A stretch of DNA of 64,000 nucleotides from Actinoplanes sp. KI2 (GCF_025630775.1 NZ_JAOSZE010000032.1:62001-126000); one strand, 5' to 3'; numbered from the stretch's first letter, positions 41,082-49,694 are shown. The notes: generated by a model from the letters alone, not told the origin. A program made the numbers and translations.

Positions 41082-41543
41082 ATGAGCGACTTCCACCTGG
41101 CCCAGATCAACACCGCCCGCCTCCGAGCCCCGCTGGAAGACCCCTCGATGGTCGAGTTCGTCGAGGGCCTCACGCTGATGAACGAGCTGGCCGACCGTTC
41201 ACCCGGCTTCGTCTGGCGGCTGGAAGGGGAGAGCGGCGACGGCACGATCGCCGCGCCCACCGACCCGAGCCGCATCTACACGCTCTCGGTCTGGGAGTCG
41301 CCCGAGCACCTCCGGGCCTACGCGTACCAGTCCCAGCACCTCGAATACCTGCGCCGCCGCCGGGACTGGTTCCACCCGCACGGGCACCAGGCCGCACTGG
41401 TGCTGTGGTGGATCCCGGCCGGCCAGGTCCCCACCCTGCGCCAGGGAATCTCCCGCCTCGGCCGCCTCCAGGCCGCCGGCCCGACACCCGAGGCGTTCAC
41501 CCTCCGCGAGTTGTTCCCCGCACCCGAGCTCACCCGGCGCTGA
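41082..41543 (+). CDS. DUF3291 family protein
   Basis: A 153-residue protein with the DUF3291 pattern: HLAQINTARLRAPLEDPSMV, then PGFVWRL, YTLSVWESPEHLRAYAYQS and a late region ending LWWIPAG. The family is a ferredoxin-like alpha/beta barrel related to antibiotic-monooxygenase-type dimers; no catalytic role is established. ATG 41082 is used rather than TTG 41046. Its 3' end overlaps the convergent gene by 14 bases. Confidence 0.85.
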   Translation: MSDFHLAQINTARLRAPLEDPSMVEFVEGLTLMNELADRSPGFVWRLEGESGDGTIAAPTDPSRIYTLSVWESPEHLRAYAYQSQHLEYLRRRRDWFHPHGHQAALVLWWIPAGQVPTLRQGISRLGRLQAAGPTPEAFTLRELFPAPELTRR

Positions 41544-41973
41544 GCGGGTCCCCTGGCATCGAGCGTGCAGCTGCGGCTGCCCGCCGGACGAGGTCACGCC
41601 GGTCGTCAGCAGGCGCAAACGCGTCAACGCCGAGCGAGATCGCCCTGGTCGAGCGTTCGGCCGGTGCCGTCAACGCGGCCACCGTCCGCCCGCTGCGCTC
41701 GACCATCACCACCGCCTGCGGCAGATATCCGGCGAGCATCGCCTTGAAGATTGCATGGTTCGACCCCAGATACTGCGTCACCAGCGCGTCCACGAACGCG
41801 GCGAAACCCTCCGGGTCGACGGCGTATTCGTCGGCCTCCAGATCCACGACCCCGCACGGCCGGTCGGCGACCGGCACCAACGCCACGGTCATCCGGAAGA
41901 AGAGCTGCGCCACCCTGGTCGCCGGGTTCCACAGTGTCTCCCCGGTCGTCGCATCGACGAAGTATTGGCCCAT
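41530..41973 (-). CDS. Hypothetical protein (DUF6086-like)
   Basis: A 147-residue cytoplasmic protein. MGQYFVDATTGETLWNPATR at the start and ADEYAVDPEGFAAFVDALV in the middle resemble short actinomycete proteins of the DUF6086 kind, an identification made from memory and uncertain. A helical tail DDRRDLVRRAAAAARSM follows. There is no signal peptide. It overlaps the convergent DUF3291 gene and lies five bases upstream-side of the CDF gene stop, on the same strand as that transporter. Confidence 0.6.
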   Translation of the reverse strand: MGQYFVDATTGETLWNPATRVAQLFFRMTVALVPVADRPCGVVDLEADEYAVDPEGFAAFVDALVTQYLGSNHAIFKAMLAGYLPQAVVMVERSGRTVAALTAPAERSTRAISLGVDAFAPADDRRDLVRRAAAAARSMPGDPLSAG

Positions 41974-41978
41974 CCGGG

Positions 41979-42941
41979 TCAGGCCGGTCGGTAGGCGATG
42001 CCGTGTGCGTCCTCGCAGTGCTCGGCCGGGTTGGCGTGGTCGACCTGCAGGGTGCTGTGCGTGATTTTGTAGTCGCGGCGTAGCAGCTGCTCGATCTCGC
42101 CGCGGATGGCGTGGCAGTCCAGGCCCTCGGCGACCAGCACGTGCGCGGAGAGCGCCGGCTGCCCGGAGGTGATCTGCCAGACGTGCAGGTCGTGCACCTC
42201 GACCACGCCGCCCACGCCGGTCAGCCGGCGGCCCAGCGCGGGCGGGTCGATGCCGCTGGGTGCCGCCTCCAGGAAGATTTTCCCGGACTCGCGGATCAGC
42301 CGGAGACCGGCCTTGACCATGAGCGCGACGACGATCAGGGTGGCGACGGCGTCGGCCCGGGTGTAGCCGGTGAGCAGCACGATCAGGCCGGCCACGGCGG
42401 TGGCGATGAACGCGAACAGGTCGTTGAGGATGTGCTGGAAGGCGCCCTCGACGTTGAGGCTGGCCCGGTTGGCGCGGCCGATCGCCCAGGTCGCGGCGAC
42501 GTTGAAGGCGATGCCGACCAGGGCGGTGACCAGGACCAGGCCGCCGGCCACCTCGGGCGGGTGGAGCAGCCGGCGGACCGCCTCGATGGCCAGCCAGACC
42601 GCGAGGATGAGCATGGTGAGGCCGTTGGCCTGGGCGGAGAGGATCTCCGCGCGTTTCAGGCCGAAGGTGAACCCGCCCTTGGGCGGCCGCGCGGCGAGCC
42701 GGATCGCGACCAGCGCCAGGACGATGCCGCCGGCGTCGGTGAGCATGTGCGCGGCGTCGGAGAGCAGCGCGAGGGAGTGCGCGATCAGGCCGGCGACGAC
42801 CTCACCGGCCATGAAGACGCCGATCAGGGCGAGCGCGATGGTCAGCCATCTGCGATCGGCGTCGGCGGAGACGCCATGGCTGTGCCCGTCGTGTCCGTGC
42901 CCGTCGTGTGCGTGCTGATCGTGGTGGTGTGGGTCGCCCAT
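41979..42941 (-). CDS. Cation diffusion facilitator, CzcD/ZitB type
   Basis: A 320-residue divalent metal/proton antiporter. The N-terminus is very His-rich (HHHDQHAHDGHGHDGHSHG). Metal-binding helices carry LSDAAHMLTDAGG (Asp..His) and HILNDLFAFIATA (His-x3-Asp). The cytoplasmic domain includes VVEVHDLHVWQITSG, a signature of the CzcD branch, and ends VDHANPAEHCEDAHG. Zn2+ is the likely main substrate. It is distinct from the CDF at 37313. Confidence 0.94.
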   Translation of the reverse strand: MGDPHHHDQHAHDGHGHDGHSHGVSADADRRWLTIALALIGVFMAGEVVAGLIAHSLALLSDAAHMLTDAGGIVLALVAIRLAARPPKGGFTFGLKRAEILSAQANGLTMLILAVWLAIEAVRRLLHPPEVAGGLVLVTALVGIAFNVAATWAIGRANRASLNVEGAFQHILNDLFAFIATAVAGLIVLLTGYTRADAVATLIVVALMVKAGLRLIRESGKIFLEAAPSGIDPPALGRRLTGVGGVVEVHDLHVWQITSGQPALSAHVLVAEGLDCHAIRGEIEQLLRRDYKITHSTLQVDHANPAEHCEDAHGIAYRPA

Positions 42942-42961
42942 GGTAAGGCGACCCTACGCCC

Positions 42962-43801
42962 TCACGCCGTGACCTGAGCCAGCAGCGGCCGCACCAACTG
43001 GGCGAACTCGGCCGGCCGTTCGAGCTGCGGCATGTGCCCGGTGCGCTCGAACAGGTGCCACTGCGCGTCGGGGAACGCCGCCCGGGCCGCCGGCAGGTGC
43101 GACACCGGCAGGATGTGATCGCGGTCGCCCCACACGACCAGCGTCGGCTTGGCGTGCCGGGCGACGCGCGGCAACAGCTCGGAGCGCCATCCCGCGGCGA
43201 CCCCCCGGATGCCGCCCAGCGCCCGCGCGATCTCCAGGTAGACCGCGCGGAAGTCCGGCTGGCGGGCGAGCCTGATGGCCATCTCGATCCGCTCGGGGGT
43301 GACCATCTCCCGGGAGGCGAACAGCGTGCGCTCCAGGCGCGGCGCGGTGCGCCGGTCGATGTGCGCCAGCAGCTGCTTGCCCATGCCGGGGATCGCCAGC
43401 GCGCGCAGCGCGAAGGTGACCTCCCGGCCGAAGCCGGCGCTGTTCACCAGGGTCAGCGTCGACACCCGGGCCGGGTCCTCGACCACCATCTGCATCGACA
43501 CCGCGCCGCCGAGGCTGTTGCCCATCAGGTGGATCGGCCGGGTCTCGCCGATCGCGTCCAGCGTCTGCCAGACGCCGTCGGCGAGGGACACCAGCGTGGT
43601 GCTCTCCGGATGGCGCTGACTGAGCCCGAAGCCGGGCAGGTCGACCGCGATCACCCGGTGGTCGGTGGAGAGCAGCTCGTGCTGGGCCGACCAGTCCTCG
43701 AGGCTGCGCCCGATGCCGTGCAGCAGCACCACCGGCGGCGCGTCCGGGTCGCCGGTCTCGTGGAAGCGGATCCGGGCGTCGCGTACGGTCACGTAGTTCA
43801 T
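42962..43801 (-). CDS. Alpha/beta hydrolase, third gene of the monooxygenase operon
   Basis: A 279-residue hydrolase. The oxyanion motif is LLHGIGRSLEDW and the nucleophile elbow MGNSLGGAV (Ser about 95). The acid lies in VVWGDRDHILPV and the His in FERTGHMPQLERP. It overlaps the SDR start (ATGA) and belongs to the BVMO-SDR-hydrolase operon. It could hydrolyse the ester formed by the Baeyer-Villiger enzyme, comparable to LipR in the mycobacterial mymA operon (inference from order). Confidence 0.9.
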   Translation of the reverse strand: MNYVTVRDARIRFHETGDPDAPPVVLLHGIGRSLEDWSAQHELLSTDHRVIAVDLPGFGLSQRHPESTTLVSLADGVWQTLDAIGETRPIHLMGNSLGGAVSMQMVVEDPARVSTLTLVNSAGFGREVTFALRALAIPGMGKQLLAHIDRRTAPRLERTLFASREMVTPERIEMAIRLARQPDFRAVYLEIARALGGIRGVAAGWRSELLPRVARHAKPTLVVWGDRDHILPVSHLPAARAAFPDAQWHLFERTGHMPQLERPAEFAQLVRPLLAQVTA

Positions 43802-44661
43802 CGGGCCACCCCCTGCGGCGCGCGCCGGCGGGAGACCGACGCGGACGTCGCGGCCTTGACGATCCGCTCGTGCCCGACCGGCAGCAGCCGGGCGAGCAGG
43901 TCCGGCAGCTTCGCGCTGGCGGCGATCAACACCCGGGCCTTGCGCTTGGCGACCGCGTCCAGGATCTGCCGCGCGGCCTTCTCCGGCGGGTACGTGAGCA
44001 GCTTGGCGAACAGCTCCTTGTTCGGCTCCACCTCCTCGCTCGGTACCCCGCTGCCCACCACCGCGTTCTCCGCGATCCGGGTGCGGATCCCGCCCGGGTG
44101 CACGGTGGTGACCCCGATGCCGTCGTCGGCCAGCTCGCTGTGCAGCACCTGGCTGAGCCCCCGCAACGCGAACTTGCTGGCGCAGTACGCGGACTGCCCG
44201 GCCGGCGCGATCAGCCCGAACAGGCTGGACACGTTGACCAGATGCGCGCCGGGCGCGGCCTTGAGCGACGGCAGCAGCGCGTGCGTCAGCAGGAACGGCG
44301 CCCGGAAGTTCACGTTCATGACCTGCTCGAACTCGTCGACGGTCACCTGGTCGAACCGGCCGCCCAGGGCCATCCCGGCGTTGTTGATCAGCAGCCCGAT
44401 CGCCGGGTGCTCGGCCAGCACCTGGGTGGCCACCCCCTCGACCGCCGAACGGTCGGACAGGTCGGCGACCAGGGTCTGCACCGACCGGCCCGGGGTGACC
44501 CGGGCGATCCGCGCCACGACCTCCTCGAGCCGGGCGGCGTCGACGTCGACCAGCACCAGGTCGCTGCCGCGGGCGGCCAGCTGGTAGGCCAGCTGTTCGC
44601 CGATGCCGCTGGCCGCGCCGGTCAGCACGGCGGTGCGGCCGCCGAAGTGATACGGGGTCAT
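43798..44661 (-). CDS. Short-chain dehydrogenase/reductase of the monooxygenase operon
   Basis: A 287-residue SDR. The cofactor motif is LTGAASGIG (about residues 13-21), with LLINNAGMALGG, the Ser in NVSSLFGL and YCASK as the catalytic Tyr-Lys. The C-terminal extension (AKLPDLLARLLPVGHERIV) is like that of SadH-type dehydrogenases. ATG 44661 overlaps the monooxygenase stop by four bases. Similar gene order occurs in the mymA region of M. tuberculosis. Confidence 0.9.
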   Translation of the reverse strand: MTPYHFGGRTAVLTGAASGIGEQLAYQLAARGSDLVLVDVDAARLEEVVARIARVTPGRSVQTLVADLSDRSAVEGVATQVLAEHPAIGLLINNAGMALGGRFDQVTVDEFEQVMNVNFRAPFLLTHALLPSLKAAPGAHLVNVSSLFGLIAPAGQSAYCASKFALRGLSQVLHSELADDGIGVTTVHPGGIRTRIAENAVVGSGVPSEEVEPNKELFAKLLTYPPEKAARQILDAVAKRKARVLIAASAKLPDLLARLLPVGHERIVKAATSASVSRRRAPQGVAR

Positions 44662-46121
44662 GAGGCGATCTCCTCCAAGGGGGCGGTGGCGGGACGGCGG
44701 GTGAAGGTCATGTCGCGGGTGACGTCGGCGCGCGGGGTGGTCAGCACGTCGCGCAGGTAGTTCTGCCGGACCAGCCACGGGTCGCGGTCGCCCTGGCGGG
44801 GGAACTTGTCGAGCGCGCGCTGCACGTACCCGGACGAGAGGTCCAGCAGCGGTCGGCCGCGGCCGCCGGGGGTCTGCGGCGTCGCCACCGCGTAGCCGTT
44901 GCGGTCCATGTGCTTGAGCAGGCGCATGACGTAGCGGTGCGACAGGTCGGCGCGCAGCGTCCAGGAGGCGTTCACGTAACCGATGCAGTACGCCAGGTTC
45001 GGCACCTCGCCGAGCATGATGCCGCGGTAGGCGGCGGTCTCGCCGATGTCGACGGGCCGGCCGTCGACCGTGGCCCGCACGCCGCCGATCGGGAGCAGCG
45101 ACAGGCCGGTCGCGGAGACGACGATGTCGGCCTCGAGCACGCGGCCGGAGCGCAGCCGGATGCCCTCCGGCACGAACGTGTCGATGTGGTCGGTCACGAT
45201 GCCGGCCTTGCCCGACTTGATCGCCTGGTACAGGTCGCCCGACGGGATCACGCAGAGGCGCTGGTCCCACGGGTCGTACTTCGGGTTGAAGTGCTCGTCC
45301 ACGTACGCCGGATCGTTCAGGGCGCGAACGGCGACGGACCGCAGGAGCTTCCGTACGCTCTGCGGCCGCCGCCGGGCGAGCTGGTAGAAGCCCTGGGTGA
45401 GCGCGATGTTCTTGGCCCGGGTGAGCCGGTTGGCGAGGCCGAGCGGGAGCACCCGCCGCAACCCGTCGGCGATCACGTCCCGTTCCGGCAGCACGGTCAT
45501 GTAGGTGGGGGAGCGCTGCAGCATGGTCACCTGCGCGGCGTCCGCGGCCATCGCCGGCACCAGCGTCACGGCGGTCGCGCCGCTGCCGATCACGACGACG
45601 CGCTTGCCGGTGTAGTCCAGATCCGCCGGCCAGAACTGCGGATGGATCACCCGGCCGGAGAAGTCCGCGACACCCGGGAAGTCGGGCTGGTAGCCGGTCG
45701 CGTAGTCGTAGTACCCGGCGCAGCCGTACAGGAAATTGCAGGTCAGCGACGATCCGTCGGCGAGACCGACGGTCCAGCGGGCATCGGGCGTGTACCAGTC
45801 GGCGGTGACCACCCGCGCGCCGAACCGGATGTGCGGCAGGATCCCGCCGTCGGCGGCCGTCTCCTCGATGTACCGGCGGATCTTGTCGCCCGGGGCGATC
45901 GACTCCGGCTCGCGCCACGGCCGGAAGGGGTAGCTCAGGGTGTACATGTCCGAGTCCGAGCGCACGCCGGGGTAGCGGAACAGATCCCACGTCCCGCCGA
46001 TCGCGTCGCGGGCCTCCAGGATCGCGTACGTCTTGCCCGGCAGTTGTTCTTGCAGCCGCCACGCCGCGCCGATCCCGGACAGGCCGGCGCCGATGATGAG
46101 AACGTCGAAATGATCGGCCAT
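44658..46121 (-). CDS. FAD-dependent monooxygenase, Baeyer-Villiger type
   Basis: A 487-residue flavoprotein. FAD motif GxGxxG is IIGAGLSGIGAAW (near residue 9), GGTWDLFRYPGVRSDSD follows, and the Baeyer-Villiger fingerprint FSGRVIHPQFWP precedes the NADPH motif VVIGSGATAV. It would insert oxygen into a ketone or aldehyde carbonyl, or hydroxylate, using NADPH. ATG 46121 is selected over GTG/other upstream starts. It is first in the operon BVMO-SDR-hydrolase and divergent from an AraC regulator, as mymA is from virS. Confidence 0.93.
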   Translation of the reverse strand: MADHFDVLIIGAGLSGIGAAWRLQEQLPGKTYAILEARDAIGGTWDLFRYPGVRSDSDMYTLSYPFRPWREPESIAPGDKIRRYIEETAADGGILPHIRFGARVVTADWYTPDARWTVGLADGSSLTCNFLYGCAGYYDYATGYQPDFPGVADFSGRVIHPQFWPADLDYTGKRVVVIGSGATAVTLVPAMAADAAQVTMLQRSPTYMTVLPERDVIADGLRRVLPLGLANRLTRAKNIALTQGFYQLARRRPQSVRKLLRSVAVRALNDPAYVDEHFNPKYDPWDQRLCVIPSGDLYQAIKSGKAGIVTDHIDTFVPEGIRLRSGRVLEADIVVSATGLSLLPIGGVRATVDGRPVDIGETAAYRGIMLGEVPNLAYCIGYVNASWTLRADLSHRYVMRLLKHMDRNGYAVATPQTPGGRGRPLLDLSSGYVQRALDKFPRQGDRDPWLVRQNYLRDVLTTPRADVTRDMTFTRRPATAPLEEIAS

Positions 46122-46158
46122 GGTCTCAGTCTCGTGACCGATCCCGCCCGCCGACTTG

Positions 46159-46192
46159 CCTTCGCGCGACACTCATTTATCCTTTCGCGACA
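46159..46192. promoter_or_regulatory. Two direct repeats between the monooxygenase and AraC genes
   Basis: CCTTCGCGCGACA (46159-46171) and CCTTTCGCGACA (46181-46192) are near-identical and 22 bases apart, about two helical turns, as expected for AraC-type half-sites. The second includes the first base of the AraC start codon, so the regulator may control both itself and the divergent operon. Confidence 0.6.
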
Positions 46193-47196
46193 TGGGTTCG
46201 ATGGTCCGAGCCGCCGGGCTGCGCGGACTGCCCACGCTCGTCGACGATCTCGGAGGCGACGGCCGGGCGCTGTTCGCGGCGCACGGCGTGGACGCGGCAC
46301 TGACCGACACCGACGACGCGGTGATGCCGTCGCTGGTGGCCGGGCGCCTGCTGGAGGCGGCGGCGGCCGACCGCGACTGCCCCGACCTGGGGCTGCGGCT
46401 GGCCGCCCGGCAGGACACCGCGATCCTCGGGCCGCTCGCCATCGCGATCGAGAACTCGGCGACCCTCGGCGAGGCGCTCGACTGCGCGAGCCGGTTCCTC
46501 TTCGTGCACTCCCCGGCGCTGACCATCGCGCAGGTCGCCGACCCGTCCGGCCGCCCCGGGGTGGTCGGGCTGCGCTACGGCTCGACGGAGATGGACCCGA
46601 TGCCGCCGCAGGTCTGCGACAACGGCCTCGGCCTGCTGCACCGGATCACCGTGCTGCTCAGCGGCGGACGTTACGGACTGCGGTCGGTGCACCTCACTCA
46701 CCGTCCGCTCGCTCCCGTGGCCTGTTACACGGAGTTCTTCGGCGCGGACGTCCGTTTCGGGCAGCCGGCCGCCGTGCTGCGGGTGCCGGTGTCGGTGACC
46801 GAGGCCCGGGTCGACGGCGCGAACCGGGTGCTGCGCGAGGTGGCCCTCGACTACATGCGCGCCCACTTCCCGGCCCCCGAGCAGCCCCTCGACGAGCAGG
46901 TGCGCCGGCTGATCACCCAGTCGCTCGGCTCGTCGCCGGCCGACATCGCCGCGGTCGCCCGCCGCCTGCAGACCCATCCGCGCACCCTGCAGCGCCGGCT
47001 CGCCGCCGCGGGCACCACCTTCGACCAGCTGCAGGACGGGGTACGCCGGGAGACCGCGCACCGCCTGATCACCACCACGGACCTTCCGTTCAGCCAGGTC
47101 ACCGCGATGGTCGGCCTCACCGAGCAGTCGGCGCTGACCCGCGCGGTCCGCCGCTGGTTCGGCAAGAGCCCGCGCGACCTGCGCCGGGACGGCTGA
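46192..47196 (+). CDS. AraC family transcriptional regulator (VirS/OruR-like)
   Basis: A 334-residue regulator. The N-terminal ligand domain (about residues 10-200, LRGLPTLVDDLGGDGRALF to VRFGQPAAVLRVPV) matches the arabinose-binding-like domain of OruR/VirS. The C-terminal AraC HTH pair is ADIAAVARRLQTHPRTLQRR and LPFSQVTAMVGLTEQSALTR, followed by GKSPRDLRRD. ATG 46192 is chosen. It is divergent from the BVMO operon, whose activator it probably is. Convergent with the DUF4873 gene eight bases away. Confidence 0.92.
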   Translation: MGSMVRAAGLRGLPTLVDDLGGDGRALFAAHGVDAALTDTDDAVMPSLVAGRLLEAAAADRDCPDLGLRLAARQDTAILGPLAIAIENSATLGEALDCASRFLFVHSPALTIAQVADPSGRPGVVGLRYGSTEMDPMPPQVCDNGLGLLHRITVLLSGGRYGLRSVHLTHRPLAPVACYTEFFGADVRFGQPAAVLRVPVSVTEARVDGANRVLREVALDYMRAHFPAPEQPLDEQVRRLITQSLGSSPADIAAVARRLQTHPRTLQRRLAAAGTTFDQLQDGVRRETAHRLITTTDLPFSQVTAMVGLTEQSALTRAVRRWFGKSPRDLRRDG

Positions 47197-47204
47197 CCGG
47201 CGGC

Positions 47205-47516
47205 TCAGTGGAACCACGGCGGGGTGCCCGTGCCGGAGAGCCGGATGCCGCCCCACGGGTCCGGCTCGCTGAGTTTCACCGGGGTCCGGGGCGACTTCCC
47301 GATGGTCAGCTGCCCGTCGCGCAGGCCCGAGCTGACCCGCGACCGCAGATCGTCGTCCGGCGTCGTGCGCCCGGCCCAGCGGAACCGGCCCTCGACCGGC
47401 TCGAAGTGCGCGGACACCCGGATCGACACGGTCAGGTCCTGGTCGCCGATCCGCAGCGTGGCCGGGCCGCGATACTCCTCGTCGGGAAGTCTGGTCTCGT
47501 AGTCAGGCGAGTCCAT
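47205..47516 (-). CDS. DUF4873 domain protein
   Basis: A 103-residue all-beta protein. YRGPATLRIGDQDLTVSIRV, HFEPVEGRFRWAGRTTPD and SEPDPWGGIRLSGTGTPPW match DUF4873, a small domain often fused to the C-terminus of flavin monooxygenases or encoded next to them. Here it is free-standing and overlaps the TetR gene by 14 bases, so both come from one transcript. It may bind a lipid-like ligand or assist the monooxygenase (inference). Confidence 0.85.
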   Translation of the reverse strand: MDSPDYETRLPDEEYRGPATLRIGDQDLTVSIRVSAHFEPVEGRFRWAGRTTPDDDLRSRVSSGLRDGQLTIGKSPRTPVKLSEPDPWGGIRLSGTGTPPWFH

Positions 47517-48192
47517 GCCTCGTCTCCTCCTGGTAGGCGGCGAGACCGCCGGGGATGTCGGCGGCGTGCGCGATGCCGGACACGCCGCCCCACAGAAACG
47601 TCGTCAGGTAGTCGCCGAGCGCCTCGCGGCTGATCGGCTGCTGCTGGCGCAGCCACCAGTCGCCGACCGTCTGCACGTAGCCGACCACCCCGTACGCCCA
47701 GGGCAGCGCCGCGCCCGAGTCGAGCCCGCGGGCCCGCAGCCGGTCGCCGAAGATCCGGGCCATGCCGCTGGCCACCGTGTCGACCACGTCGGCGACCACG
47801 TCCCGGCTGCGCGCCACGTCCGGCTGGTGCACCACGAACTGGTAGAGCTCGGTGTCCGCGGCGATGTGTGCGAGGTACGCGTCGATCGCCGCCGCGATCA
47901 CGTCCCGCTCCTCGCGGACCTGGGCGACCGCCGGGGCGATGGCCTCGACGACCATCTCGGCCGCGCGCTGCCCGACCGCGAGCCACAGCTGCGACTTGTC
48001 GGCGAAGTAGCGGTAGAGCACCGGCTTGCTGACCCCGGCATGCGCGGCGATCGCGTCCATCGCCACGTCGGGGCCGAGCTCACGGATCGCCTCGATGGCC
48101 GCCTCGGTGAGCTCGGCGCGCCGCTGCTCGCGGTGCCCGGCCCAGCGGCCGCGGCGCCCGTCGGTATTGACCGGCTCCTCTTCGCGGTTCAT
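47503..48192 (-). CDS. TetR family transcriptional regulator
   Basis: A 229-residue repressor. The HTH runs AAIEAIRELGPDVAMDAIAA, then HAGVSKPVLYRYFADKSQL (about residues 25-70). The ligand-binding helical domain follows, ending LAAYQEETRHGLA. ATG 48192 lies just after the palindromic GTAAC/GGTAAC cluster, so longer frames are rejected. It is divergent from the diiron oxygenase gene, probably repressing it and itself. Confidence 0.92.
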   Translation of the reverse strand: MNREEEPVNTDGRRGRWAGHREQRRAELTEAAIEAIRELGPDVAMDAIAAHAGVSKPVLYRYFADKSQLWLAVGQRAAEMVVEAIAPAVAQVREERDVIAAAIDAYLAHIAADTELYQFVVHQPDVARSRDVVADVVDTVASGMARIFGDRLRARGLDSGAALPWAYGVVGYVQTVGDWWLRQQQPISREALGDYLTTFLWGGVSGIAHAADIPGGLAAYQEETRHGLA

Positions 48193-48202
48193 AGTACTAC
48201 AA

Positions 48203-48223
48203 GTAACTGTTACCGGAGGTAAC
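48203..48223. promoter_or_regulatory. TetR-type operator of overlapping palindromes
   Basis: GTAACTGTTAC (48203-48213) overlaps the perfect inverted repeat GTTACCGGAGGTAAC (48209-48223). They lie between the divergent TetR (start 48192) and diiron oxygenase (start 48255) genes, the expected position for a TetR operator controlling both. Confidence 0.7.
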
Positions 48224-48254
48224 GTCAAGTCTGTCACAGCCACTGGAGGAGATC

Positions 48255-49151
48255 ATGACGACGACGGACCGCGAACGCACCGCCACGCGCCTCCTGAGTT
48301 CCTCCGCCGAGCACTCGTACGACCCCGAGGTGGAGATCGACTGGGAGGCGCCGTTCGTCCCGGGCCTCTACTTCGTGCCCCCGCACCGCTCGAGCCTCAA
48401 CGGCACGTCGCTCTGGGAGGGGCTGACCGAGGAGCAGCGGATCACGCTGACCCGGCACGAGCTGGCCAGCATCGCCGGGCTCGGCGTCTGGTTCGAGACG
48501 ATCCTCATGCAGCTGCTCGTCCGGGGCTACTACAAGCAGGACCCGACCACCGCGCACGCGCAGTACGCGCTCACCGAGATCGCCGACGAGTGCCGGCACT
48601 CGGTGATGTTCGGCCGGATGATCGCCAAGCTGGGCACCCCGGTCTACCGCCCGGGCGGGGTCGACGCGTTCCTGGGCAAGTGGATCGGTGCCACCGGCGT
48701 CGGCCCGCGCATGTTCGCCGCGATCCTGATCTGCGAGGAGATCCTGGACACGCTGCAGCGCGAGGCGATGGCCGACGAGCAGCTGCAGCCGCTGGTCCGG
48801 ATGGTCAGCCGGATCCACGTGGTCGAGGAGGCCCGGCACGTCCGGTACGCCCGGGAGGAGCTGGCCCGTCAGGTGCGCGCGGCCGGCCGGGGGCGGCTCA
48901 CCTTCGACAAGCTGGTGATCGGCCGGGCCGCACACCTGTGCGGCACGCGACTGATCCACCCCGACGTGTACCGGTCGGTGGGCATCGACCCGGCGGTCGG
49001 TCATCGGGCGGCGCTGGCCAACCCGCGCTTCCGCGAGACCCTCCGATGGTCCGGCGAGCGCGTCGTCGCGTACCTCAATGATCTCGATCTGGTCGATGGG
49101 CCGGGCAAGCCGTTCTGGCGGATGTCGGGCCTGCTGCCGCGCCCGGCGTGA
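48255..49151 (+). CDS. AurF-like diiron oxygenase
   Basis: A 298-residue ferritin-like oxygenase. The diiron ligands are in ELASIAGLGVWFE, EIADECRHSVMF and RIHVVEEARHVRY, the ExxH-type motifs of the p-aminobenzoate N-oxygenase (AurF) family. AurF oxidises an aryl amine, while mycobacterial relatives act on fatty acyl or other substrates. The substrate here is unknown. ATG 48255 follows GGAGGAG. Divergent from TetR and probably controlled by it. Confidence 0.9.
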   Translation: MTTTDRERTATRLLSSSAEHSYDPEVEIDWEAPFVPGLYFVPPHRSSLNGTSLWEGLTEEQRITLTRHELASIAGLGVWFETILMQLLVRGYYKQDPTTAHAQYALTEIADECRHSVMFGRMIAKLGTPVYRPGGVDAFLGKWIGATGVGPRMFAAILICEEILDTLQREAMADEQLQPLVRMVSRIHVVEEARHVRYAREELARQVRAAGRGRLTFDKLVIGRAAHLCGTRLIHPDVYRSVGIDPAVGHRAALANPRFRETLRWSGERVVAYLNDLDLVDGPGKPFWRMSGLLPRPA

Positions 49152-49316
49152 GCCGTCCGCGGCGCGACCGTCGCGCTGCGTAGTTGTCGCGGGTGTGCCG
49201 GGCCTCGAGGGGGAGGTCCGTCACACCCGCGCAGCCATTTCTGGCCGATCGGCCGGTGGGCGCGAAGATCACTGTTCGTGACAGTGTCTCCCTGACACAG
49301 AGTGAGGGGAGCCGGG

Positions 49317-49511
49317 ATGGACGACGCTCTTGTTGCCTACGGTGAGGGCCACGCGGACGGCCGGGCCGGCCGCGAGGACGCGGGTCGCGCGGAGAACCCG
49401 GAGACCGGCGCCGACTACCAGGTCGGCCTCGTCGACGGGCAGCTCGCCGCGTTCGAGGACGCGCTGGTCGCCGCGATCCGCCAGGCGATGGGCGGCAAGC
49501 TCGATGGATGA
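49317..49511 (+). CDS. Small hypothetical protein (first of a tandem pair, 64 aa)
   Basis: MDDALVAYGEGHADGRAGRE is followed by AENPETGADYQVGLVDGQ. The pattern Y..G..DGR.G..DA..A.NP..G.DY..G..DG is shared with the next gene, so the two are paralogues. AGTGAGGGGAG precedes ATG 49317. No family is known to me. Overlaps the next gene by eight bases. Confidence 0.75.
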   Translation: MDDALVAYGEGHADGRAGREDAGRAENPETGADYQVGLVDGQLAAFEDALVAAIRQAMGGKLDG

Positions 49512-49686
49512 CGAGTTCCGCGCGTACGACGCGGGCCGCACCGACGGCCTGCTGGGCAAGCGCGACGCCGTCCAGGCCGGCAATCCCGTCTTCGGCCGTG
49601 ACTACCGGATCGGCTTCATCGACGGCCGGATCGAGGTGTACCGGCTGCGGGCCGGCGTCCGCCGGATCGTCGAGGACCCCGAGTAA
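49504..49686 (+). CDS. Small hypothetical protein (second of a tandem pair, 60 aa)
   Basis: MDDEFRAYDAGRTDGLLGKR, then NPVFGRDYRIGFIDGRIEVY, aligned with the preceding 64-residue protein without gaps over its first 45 residues. The C-terminus is basic (RLRAGVRRIV). Translation is probably coupled to the first gene. A stable hairpin follows the stop. Function unknown. Confidence 0.75.
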   Translation: MDDEFRAYDAGRTDGLLGKRDAVQAGNPVFGRDYRIGFIDGRIEVYRLRAGVRRIVEDPE

Positions 49687-49694
49687 CCTGGTCT

